Shown here piece after piece: positions 4,843 to 10,533 of a stretch of DNA of 10,533 nt. Both the position numbers and the translations under genes were made by a program. Source of the stretch: Gemmatimonadota bacterium. Lineage in GTDB: Bacteria > Gemmatimonadota > Gemmatimonadetes > Longimicrobiales > Gaopeijiaceae. The DNA lies in NCBI GenBank assembly GCA_024638395.1, contig JAHEKK010000066.1, forward strand, positions 1 through 10,533, given 5' to 3'. Numbering within the stretch: the first letter of the stretch is position 1; every line of letters starts with the position of its first letter. The notes below the pieces were generated by a model that saw only the letters and a program-made list of their open reading frames with translations, ran no database searches and was not told the origin of the DNA.

Positions 4843-7104
4843 CTAGAAGTAATCCTTCTCCAAGGCGGCGTATCGGACGAGGAGCTTCTTCCTTCCGGCC
4901 GAATCGAAGTCCACGGTGACCTTCAGGTCCCGGCCGAAGCCTGTAATCTCGGTGATCACGCCTGATCCGAAGGTCTCGTGGGTCACCCGTTCTCCCTTGA
5001 TGTACGCCGGGCGGTCTTGATTGAAGGATTCGTCCAGGTCCACGTCCGGGGACTCGGGCGCTGAGGGGCGCTCGGCCCGACGCCGGTAGGACACGTGGGA
5101 GACGGCTTTGATGCGGGCCGTCTGCCGCCCTTCCAGACCTTCGGCGATGGCCTGAACGAAACTGGACAGGTAGCTATGGCTGATCTCGCCCGCTCGGCGG
5201 CGCTGGCGGGCCCACGTGAGATACAACCGGTCTTCGGCGCGGGTGACTCCCACGTAGAACAGGCGTCGCTCTTCCTCCAGCATGGCGGGATCGTCGAAGG
5301 ACCGCCCCAGGGGGAACAGCCCCTCTTCCAGGCCGCTGATGAACACGACCGGAAACTCCAGTCCCTTGGCGTTATGGAGGGTCATGAGGGTGACGGTGTC
5401 CGCGCCTGGATCGTGACGGTCCACGTCAGCTACGAGGGCCACCTGTTGCAGAAAGAGATCCAGGTCCGTGAAGTGGTCCCGGTCGTCTTCCTCCAACTCC
5501 ATCACCCGGGTGGCGTCGAAGTCGGCGGCCCCTGCAATGAGCTCCCGGACATTGTCGGCGCGGTCATCGCCGTCGGGCCCTTCCCCTCGCAGCGTGGTCA
5601 GGAAGTCCAGATCCTCGACCAGGGCGTTCGTCAACTCCCCGACCGTCGAATGAGCGGCCTCGATGGAGTACTTTCGGATCAGGTCCGACAGCGCCTCGAG
5701 TCCCCGGCGTGCACCGGCGGACAGTCCCTCGATCTCCGGGGCCCGCTCAGCAGCCTCGAGCATTCCGAGTCCATGCTCGCTCGCAAATGCGGCCAGGCGC
5801 TCCAGGCTGGTCCGGCCGATGCCTCGTCTCGGGTAGTTGACCGCCCGGTCGAAGGCGTCCCGATCCCTCGGATTGGAGATGAGGCGGAGATAGGAAAGCA
5901 GGTCCTGGATCTCCCGACGCTCGTAGAACTTCACGCCCCCCACGACCTGATAGGGGAGACCCCGGCGCCGGAATCGGTCTTCGAGGGCCCGGGCCTGGGC
6001 GTTGGTCCGGTAGAGGACCGCGAAGTCCCTATGGGTCCGGTCGGGGTTTTCCAGCATTCGGTTTTCGATCTCTTCGACGATCCACCGGGCTTCGTCGGAT
6101 TCGTCCGCCGCCTCGAGGCGAACGATGGGCGCGCCGCCCTGGCGCTCCGTCCGCAGGGTCTTCCCCTTCCGATCGACGTTCTGGCTGATGACCCGGTTCG
6201 CCGCGTCGAGAATCACGGATGTCGAGCGGTAGTTCTGCTCCAGGCGTACGACACTGGCCCCGGGGAAACTGGCTTCGAAGTCCAGGATGTTCCGGATGTC
6301 GGCGCCCCTCCACCCGTAGATGCTCTGATCGTCGTCACCGACCACCATGAGATTGTGGTGGCCGCCGGCCAGCAGCTCCAGGAAGCGGAACTGGGCGCGA
6401 TTGGTGTCCTGGTATTCGTCGACGAGGATGAAGGAAAAGCGTTCCCTGAAGCTCTGCAGGAGGTCCTCGTCCGTGCTGAGCAGGCGCACGGGGAGCACCA
6501 ACAGATCGTCGAAGTCCATCCCGTCCTGCGTCCTGAGGGCCTCCTCGTACTGGGGAAACACCCGAGCCACGTTCTTGAGGAACAAATCGAAGCCCCCGGC
6601 GTGGTCTTCGACGAACTGGGCGGAGGTGACCAGCTGATTCTTGGCGTTGGAGATCTGGGCGCGGACTGCCTTCGGCGACCAGCGCTTCGGGTCGAGTCCC
6701 ACATCCTGCAGAGAACGCTTCACCTGGCGGAGGGTTTGTTCGGCATCATAGATCGTGAAGGACCGGGACCAGCCCACACGGGGGGCGTGGCGCCTCAAGA
6801 TCCGGGCCCCGAGAGCGTGGAAAGTCCCCATCCAGATACCGCTGGGCGGCCGCCCTAGCATGCCTTCGATGCGCTCCCGCATTTCTCCTGCCGCCTTGTT
6901 CGTGAACGTGACGGCCATGATGCGGTCCGGGGGGACGCCGTGGTCCAGGATCAGCCGGCAGACCCGCGTGGTGAGCACACGCGTCTTTCCCGAGCCGGCC
7001 CCGGCCAGCACGAGGCAGGGTCCCTCGAAGTGCTCGACGGCCTCCCGCTGCTCGGGGTTGAGGAACTGCGTGAGGACGTCGGTATCGAAGGCGGGGTCGT
7101 TCAA
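4843..7104 (-). CDS. pcrA: ATP-dependent DNA helicase PcrA/UvrD
   Basis: 753 residues, normal for superfamily 1A helicases. The 3'-5' helicase works in nucleotide excision repair, removal of RNA polymerase or recombinase from DNA, and replication. Visible motifs are the Q motif LNPEQREAV (15-23), Walker A AGAGSGKT (34-41), TFTNKAAGEM (66-75), Walker B DEYQDT (229-234), motif III QSIYGWRGAD (260-269), motif IV LEQNYRST, motif V TLHNAKGLEFPVVF and motif VI RRLFYVGVTRAEDRLY. Residues 704-753 (GERVTHETFGSGVITEI to the end) form the C-terminal Tudor-like domain that in PcrA/UvrD binds RNA polymerase. This domain separates it from Rep. The start is TTG (7102-7104) without a ribosome binding site. 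It is the only start codon between the in-frame stop of the upstream kinase and the Q motif. It is the last gene of the apparent serS-kinase-pcrA operon, 42 nt after the kinase. Confidence 0.95.
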   Translation of the reverse strand: MNDPAFDTDVLTQFLNPEQREAVEHFEGPCLVLAGAGSGKTRVLTTRVCRLILDHGVPPDRIMAVTFTNKAAGEMRERIEGMLGRPPSGIWMGTFHALGARILRRHAPRVGWSRSFTIYDAEQTLRQVKRSLQDVGLDPKRWSPKAVRAQISNAKNQLVTSAQFVEDHAGGFDLFLKNVARVFPQYEEALRTQDGMDFDDLLVLPVRLLSTDEDLLQSFRERFSFILVDEYQDTNRAQFRFLELLAGGHHNLMVVGDDDQSIYGWRGADIRNILDFEASFPGASVVRLEQNYRSTSVILDAANRVISQNVDRKGKTLRTERQGGAPIVRLEAADESDEARWIVEEIENRMLENPDRTHRDFAVLYRTNAQARALEDRFRRRGLPYQVVGGVKFYERREIQDLLSYLRLISNPRDRDAFDRAVNYPRRGIGRTSLERLAAFASEHGLGMLEAAERAPEIEGLSAGARRGLEALSDLIRKYSIEAAHSTVGELTNALVEDLDFLTTLRGEGPDGDDRADNVRELIAGAADFDATRVMELEEDDRDHFTDLDLFLQQVALVADVDRHDPGADTVTLMTLHNAKGLEFPVVFISGLEEGLFPLGRSFDDPAMLEEERRLFYVGVTRAEDRLYLTWARQRRRAGEISHSYLSSFVQAIAEGLEGRQTARIKAVSHVSYRRRAERPSAPESPDVDLDESFNQDRPAYIKGERVTHETFGSGVITEITGFGRDLKVTVDFDSAGRKKLLVRYAALEKDYF

Positions 7105-7146
7105 CGCGGTCGGGGAGCGAGGCGATTCGACCGGCCCGAGGCGTCC

Positions 7147-8367
7147 CTACTCCTCCTCGGCGCGCGGCAATCGGACCTGGAACGTAGCACCTCGCTCCCA
7201 ACGGTCCAGTAGCTCGATCCGGCCCCCGTGGACGCCTTCGATGATGCGGCGGGTCAGGGTCAATCCAACCCCCCATCCACCGGACTTGGTGGTGATCCCG
7301 GGCTCGAACAGCCGGTCCCGGATCTCGGGGGCTACCCCGGGCCCCGTGTCCTTGATGCGGAGTACCACCCACCGTCCTTCCGAAGGAGCCGCCGTGATCG
7401 TGATGGAGCCGCCCGTGCCGGCCACGGCATCGAGCGCGTTCTTGACCACGTTCTCCAGGGCCCAGGCCAACAGGACCTCGTGACCCTGGATCCTGGGAAG
7501 GTCACGGGGCACGTCCACATGGAGGGCGACGCCGGGCCCGAGCCTGGGAAGGCGAGCCTCCAGGTAGGCCCTGAGCTCCGCCACGACCACCTGTAGGGAC
7601 ACGGCCCGGAGGTCGGGTTCACGGCCGATCAGCTCGAACCGTCGGCTCACACGCTCCAGACGAATCAGGTCCTCCTCGATGGCCGAAGCGATCTCCGCCT
7701 GAGGCATCTTCTCAGGACGCTGGTCGGGCGGGAGGCCCAACACCTCCACCCATCCCTGAAGCGAGCTGATGGGGGTACCCAGCTGATGTGCCAGCTCCCG
7801 GGCCATGGCGGTCCACGCCTGCTCTGCAGCTGCCCGGCGCTGGTACCGGAACACGGTCGCCCCCAGGAGGACGGTCAGAAGAAGGCCGGCGGCCAAGAGC
7901 CACGGAATCCACCGGAGGTTGGCCGCCTCCGGGGTCATGCCATAGTGGATGAGCTGAACGGCCGAATCGCCCACCGGGGGATTCCGGAGATCCAGCGTTC
8001 GGGCATAGGCCTTGATTCGCTCCTGATCCGCCGGCGTGAGGGGCGTGGCCACCTCGAACGGGAGGTTCTCGTGGGCGGTTACCTCGTCGTCCGGTCCGGT
8101 GACCACCAACGGGACTTCGAGCTCGAGGATCATGCGCTGCAGCTTCGTCAGCGCGGCCAACTCGGCGCTGGGATCGGCGCCGGTGAGGCCGGCCTGGACC
8201 TCCGAGTAGATCCGGCTGAACGTCTGGGCATCGGCCTGGAGGTTCCGCACGATCTGGCCCGTGGAGATGAGGTACCACACCAGGAGCGCCACGAAGAGGC
8301 TCGCCAGCGCCACGGGCCACGCCCGAGGCATCCCTACAGGGCCCAGGCTCCTACGCCCAGATCTCAC
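7147..8367 (-). CDS. Membrane sensor histidine kinase (no adjacent response regulator)
   Basis: 406 residues. Membrane segments at about 16-36 and 153-173 enclose an extracytoplasmic domain of about 115 residues with no recognised family. There is no HAMP domain; a short RRAAAEQAW linker leads to the dimerisation helix with His194 in MARELAHQLGTPISS. The ATPase domain has the N box LENVVKNALDAV (304-315), G1 DTGPGV (340-345), F box FEPGITTK (354-361) and G2 GGWGVGL (363-369), so ATP binding looks intact. The residue after His194 is Gln instead of the usual Glu/Asp. Start is GTG 8365-8367 with GGGAG 7 nt upstream; ATG 8331 is an alternative that keeps the first membrane segment. The gene lies 27 nt after serS and 42 nt before pcrA. 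No response regulator is encoded in the window, so its partner lies elsewhere. Signal and output are unknown. Confidence 0.9.
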   Translation of the reverse strand: MRSGRRSLGPVGMPRAWPVALASLFVALLVWYLISTGQIVRNLQADAQTFSRIYSEVQAGLTGADPSAELAALTKLQRMILELEVPLVVTGPDDEVTAHENLPFEVATPLTPADQERIKAYARTLDLRNPPVGDSAVQLIHYGMTPEAANLRWIPWLLAAGLLLTVLLGATVFRYQRRAAAEQAWTAMARELAHQLGTPISSLQGWVEVLGLPPDQRPEKMPQAEIASAIEEDLIRLERVSRRFELIGREPDLRAVSLQVVVAELRAYLEARLPRLGPGVALHVDVPRDLPRIQGHEVLLAWALENVVKNALDAVAGTGGSITITAAPSEGRWVVLRIKDTGPGVAPEIRDRLFEPGITTKSGGWGVGLTLTRRIIEGVHGGRIELLDRWERGATFQVRLPRAEEE

Positions 8368-8394
8368 CCCTTCACTCCCGGCGTGGTGGAGACG

Positions 8395-9681
8395 TCAGGC
8401 CCCCGGAGGCGAGAGCTCACGGAAGCCGACCGCGTCGTGGAGGATCTCGGGCAGTCGTACAGAGCCGTCCTCCTGCTGATACGTCTCCAAGAGAGCCACC
8501 ATGAGTCGTGGGAGAGCCAGTGCCGACCCGTTGAGGGTGTGGAGGAACTCCGTCTTCTCCCCTTGGGCCCGCCTGAAGCGAAGCCCGGCCCGCCTGGCCT
8601 GGAAGTCCGTGAAGGTAGAGCAGCTGGACACCTCGAGCCACTGGCCGACCCCGGGTGCCCAGACTTCGATATCGTAGGTAAGGGACGCCGAGAATCCGAG
8701 GTCGCCGGAGGCCAGCAGCACCACCCGGTAGCTCAAGCCGAGCCGTTCGAGAATGCCGCCGGCTTCCGTTGTGAGCTCCTCCAGGGCCTCGGCGCTGTCT
8801 TCCGGACGCTCCATCCGGACGAGCTCCACCTTGTCGAACTGATGGACGCGGAGGAGGCCGCGCGTGTCCTTCCCGGCGGCCCCGGCCTCCCTCCGGAAGC
8901 ACGGGGAGTAGGCCACGTACTTCACGGGAAGGCGGTCACCGTGGAGGATGTCGCCGCTGTGGAGATTGGTCACCGGCACTTCGGCAGTGGGAATGAGCCA
9001 CAGGCCATCCCTCTCGGTCCTGTACGACTCCTCGGCGAACTTCGGGAGTTGACCCGTGCCCGTGAGGGTCTCGCTCGTGACCAGGTAGGGCACTCGTAGT
9101 TCGGTGTAGGCGTTCTCCGCCCTGTGGATGTCGATCATCCAGTTGATGAGGCCACGCTGAAGCGTGGCGCCGGGTCCCTTTAGCACCGGGAAGCCGGACC
9201 CCGACAGCCTGGAACCGCCGGGCAGATCCAGAATGTCGAGGGTTTCTCCCAGCTCCCAGTGGGGGCGAGGCACGAACCCGAACTCCGGGGGCTCACCCCA
9301 CTCCCGGAGAACACGGTTCTGTTCTTCGCCACCCTCGGGGACTCTGGGGTCGGCCGCATTGGGCAGCTCCAGGAGGACGCGGCCGATGCGCTCCTCGCAA
9401 TCCCGCACCGTTTCGTCCAGTGCGGTGATCTCCTCCCCGACCTCCCGCATCCGGACGATGTCGGCTTCGGCATCGCGGCCCTCCCGCTTGGCTTCGCCGA
9501 TGGCCTTCGAGACCTCGTTTCGAAGCGCCTTGAGCTCGTTCACCCGCGCGAGGGCCTCACGGCGCTCCTGATCCGTCTGGGTAAGTCCTTGGACCCGGGC
9601 CGCAGCGTCGGCCTCACCCCGCCGCTCCAGGTCACGGATCACGTCTTCCGGAGCGTTCCGCACCCGTTTGATATCGATCAT
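8395..9681 (-). CDS. serS: Seryl-tRNA synthetase
   Basis: 428 residues, usual for bacterial SerRS. The enzyme charges tRNA-Ser (and tRNA-Sec where present) with serine in the cytoplasm. Residues about 1-110 form the N-terminal tRNA-binding coiled coil, opening with the typical MIDIKRVRNAPE and rich in Arg/Glu. The class II catalytic core follows: TAEVPVTNLHSGDIL (serine-site TAE), motif 2 FRREAGAAGKDTRGLLRVHQF within 262-282, EVSSCSTFTDFQARR, and motif 3 LNGSALALPRLMVALLE (383-399) with the conserved Arg392. Motif 3 has ALPR where many SerRS have AVGR, which is a minor change. ATG 9679-9681 begins at the family's conserved N terminus; there is no strong ribosome binding site. It follows the lipoprotein gene by 72 nt and precedes the kinase by 27 nt. 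I see no T-box or other specifier leader upstream. Confidence 0.97.
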   Translation of the reverse strand: MIDIKRVRNAPEDVIRDLERRGEADAAARVQGLTQTDQERREALARVNELKALRNEVSKAIGEAKREGRDAEADIVRMREVGEEITALDETVRDCEERIGRVLLELPNAADPRVPEGGEEQNRVLREWGEPPEFGFVPRPHWELGETLDILDLPGGSRLSGSGFPVLKGPGATLQRGLINWMIDIHRAENAYTELRVPYLVTSETLTGTGQLPKFAEESYRTERDGLWLIPTAEVPVTNLHSGDILHGDRLPVKYVAYSPCFRREAGAAGKDTRGLLRVHQFDKVELVRMERPEDSAEALEELTTEAGGILERLGLSYRVVLLASGDLGFSASLTYDIEVWAPGVGQWLEVSSCSTFTDFQARRAGLRFRRAQGEKTEFLHTLNGSALALPRLMVALLETYQQEDGSVRLPEILHDAVGFRELSPPGA

Positions 9682-9738
9682 CGGATCAGGTCTCGATTGA
9701 TTGGGCCCCGTGGAGAGAACGGATACGCATACCGCACC

Positions 9739-9753
9739 TGGAGAAGCTCTCCA
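9739..9753 (-). terminator. Short hairpin just after the lipoprotein stop
   Basis: TGGAGA (9739-9744) and TCTCCA (9748-9753) pair perfectly around a 3-nt loop, starting one base past the stop codon of the lipoprotein gene. No T run follows on the minus strand, so it is more likely a partial terminator or a transcript-stabilising hairpin between the lipoprotein gene and serS than a full stop. Confidence 0.3.
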
Positions 9754-10311
9754 CTAGTTGGGTGGAATGAGGTCCCTGTCGTTGCACACGGGGCTGACGT
9801 CGAACTGGAACGTCATCCGTCCGGGCACGGGCTCGATCTCCAGGGCCTCGATCTTGCCGTAGTAGGTGCACAACGTTCCGAACGCGCCCGGGATCAAGCG
9901 AGTGCGCACAACGTAGATCTCCCCTGTGCGGATGGGGACAGCCTGGTCCTTGGCATAACGTGCCGTATCCCCAGGGGCCATGCGGGCGTCGAGAAACGTC
10001 TGGCCGTCCAACACGGCTACGCCGGCCTCGGAGGAGACACCCAGGGCCCGGGGCGGAAGCCACACCAGCTCGCCCCCCTGGCTATCCAGGGCAAGGTCCC
10101 AGTTGCTCCCCGTCGTCGGGGACTCGATGCGAACAGGCAGCCGCGCGAAGAAATCGAAGGCTGCAGGGAGATTCAGTTCCGGGCGCGACAAGGCGAACAG
10201 CGTCGCGGTGTCCGCGTCCGCCTCCCAGTTCACCTGGAAGGGATCGTCGTCGCAGGCCGCCATTCCGAACACAGCCAGGGCGGCCACGACGGCCGGGGTA
10301 AGGATCTTCAT
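9754..10311 (-). CDS. Predicted lipoprotein of unknown function
   Basis: 185 residues. A typical lipoprotein signal is present: MKI, a hydrophobic stretch LTPAVVAALAVFG, then MAAC with Cys20 as the lipidated residue. Cys20 is followed by three Asp residues; in E. coli Asp at +2 tends to keep a lipoprotein in the inner membrane, but the rule may not hold here. The mature part is beta-rich, with strand-like segments such as GGELVWLP, AGVAVLDGQTFLDARM, GEIYVVRTRLI and RMTFQFDV, suggesting a small beta-sandwich or lipocalin-like fold. Two Cys near the C terminus (TLCTYYG and PVCNDRD) could form a disulfide. I recognise no family. ATG 10309-10311 has no good ribosome binding site, but it starts the signal peptide and lies about 30 nt after a predicted transcription start. 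Possibly the first gene of the serS transcript. Confidence 0.75.
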   Translation of the reverse strand: MKILTPAVVAALAVFGMAACDDDPFQVNWEADADTATLFALSRPELNLPAAFDFFARLPVRIESPTTGSNWDLALDSQGGELVWLPPRALGVSSEAGVAVLDGQTFLDARMAPGDTARYAKDQAVPIRTGEIYVVRTRLIPGAFGTLCTYYGKIEALEIEPVPGRMTFQFDVSPVCNDRDLIPPN

Positions 10312-10349
10312 CGAATCACAGGGCTCCCATGGGTCCTTCGAATCGGAAA

Positions 10350-10379
10350 AGACTACCGGAAACGGGCCCTCGGGGTCAA
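10350..10379 (-). promoter_or_regulatory. Promoter for the lipoprotein gene (possibly the serS operon)
   Basis: On the minus strand, TTGACC (10374-10379; 5 of 6 to -35) is followed after 18 nt by TAGTCT (10350-10355; keeps the key TA...T of -10). The start would be near 10343, about 31 nt before the ATG at 10311. An imperfect inverted repeat (10364-10390) overlaps the -35 box. Confidence 0.5.
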
Positions 10380-10390
10380 GCCCGAAGCCC
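10364..10390. repeat. Imperfect inverted repeat between divergent promoters
   Basis: TCGGG (10370-10374) pairs with CCCGA (10381-10385) across a 6-nt loop, and GGGC (10364-10367) pairs with GCCC (10387-10390) outside a 2/1-nt internal loop. It covers the -35 box of the leftward promoter and ends about 10 nt before that of the rightward one. It could be a regulator site, though GC-rich DNA yields such repeats by chance. Confidence 0.3.
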
Positions 10391-10399
10391 TTGATTACC

Positions 10400-10428
10400 T
10401 TGACTTTACCCCACTTCCGGGCTAGCCT
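10400..10428 (+). promoter_or_regulatory. Rightward promoter at the window edge
   Basis: TTGACT (10400-10405; 5 of 6 to -35), a 17-nt spacer and TAGCCT (10423-10428; TA...T kept) make a reasonable sigma70-type promoter facing right. Its -35 box lies 20 nt from that of the leftward promoter. Transcription would start near 10435 and could serve a gene beginning at 10503 or beyond the edge. Confidence 0.45.
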
Positions 10429-10502
10429 TGCACGTTCCCTCTCGCGGTCCTCGGAACGGTCGCTGCGGCCGGTCCCGACGCCGTGGGATTCCGCCCCGCG
10501 CC

Positions 10503-10533
10503 ATGTTCCTCCCCCGGTTTGCCGTGGCTCTTT
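10503..10533 (+). CDS. Possible start of a rightward gene (partial)
   Basis: ATG 10503 opens a frame of ten codons to the window edge, MFLPRFAVAL, which resembles the beginning of a signal peptide or membrane helix. It lies about 70 nt downstream of the predicted rightward promoter. There is no clear ribosome binding site (CCCCGCGCC precedes it) and the fragment is too short to identify, so this is tentative. Confidence 0.3.
   Translation, partial: MFLPRFAVAL

Noticed and set aside
5095..6858. A 587-codon open frame on the plus strand opposite pcrA
   Set aside because: It lies wholly antisense to a gene with all helicase motifs. Long antisense frames are expected in GC-rich DNA, and its translation shows no domain or hydrophobic pattern of its own.
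7786..9099. A 437-codon plus-strand frame opposite the kinase and serS
   Set aside because: Spans two clear minus-strand genes and their junction; composition is that of a codon-bias shadow.
9682..9753. Possible T-box or other leader upstream of serS
   Set aside because: Only 72 nt, no T-box sequence, no specifier structure, and the gene probably shares an upstream promoter.
10030..10050. CACCCAGGGCCCG-like string seen at about 1229, 2078 and 10039
   Set aside because: In each case it is inside coding sequence for R-A-L-G in GC-rich codons (twice in murA, once in the lipoprotein), so shared codon use explains it.

Overview
The window is a GC-rich stretch of ordinary bacterial chromosome. 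It is dense with housekeeping genes and shows no insertion sequence, phage gene, CRISPR array, rRNA or tRNA. The exported lipoprotein, secreted phospholipase-like enzyme and MurA suggest a Gram-negative-type, non-proteobacterial organism. A Gemmatimonadota-like origin fits gene style and codon use, but this is inference from memory, not a database match.

Left part (1-2482, all minus strand). Reading leftwards, murA (cell-wall precursor synthesis) is followed 16 nt later by a small phasin-like coiled-coil gene with a strong ribosome binding site. After about 150 nt with a GC-rich inverted repeat, a good sigma70-type promoter drives rimP, whose leader contains a terminator-like hairpin. rimP abuts the start of nusA (TAA then ATG), and nusA runs off the left edge. 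rimP-nusA is the classic ribosome maturation and transcription factor operon.

Middle part (2718-4748, plus strand). Diverging from murA are a DUF948/YtxG-like membrane protein and an overlapping YtxH-like membrane protein. These are followed by a secreted zinc-dependent phospholipase C family protein with its full set of metal ligands. This group converges on pcrA.

Right part (10311-4843, minus strand). A small lipoprotein gene with a plausible promoter is followed by serS, a two-transmembrane sensor histidine kinase with no response regulator beside it, and pcrA/uvrD. Gaps are 72, 27 and 42 nt, so serS-kinase-pcrA is probably one transcript, perhaps starting at the lipoprotein gene. A second promoter faces right from the far edge, possibly toward a gene starting at 10503.

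The points most worth a second look are: the active-site Cys-to-Asp replacement in MurA, predicting intrinsic fosfomycin insensitivity; the H-Q-x-x-T phospho-acceptor motif of the kinase; the attenuator-like rimP leader; and the phasin-like gene in the murA operon. I see no clear novel multi-gene system. No stretch over 300 bases lacks a gene; the longest gaps are 538-804, 2483-2717 and 10312-10502, and their contents are listed as sites.
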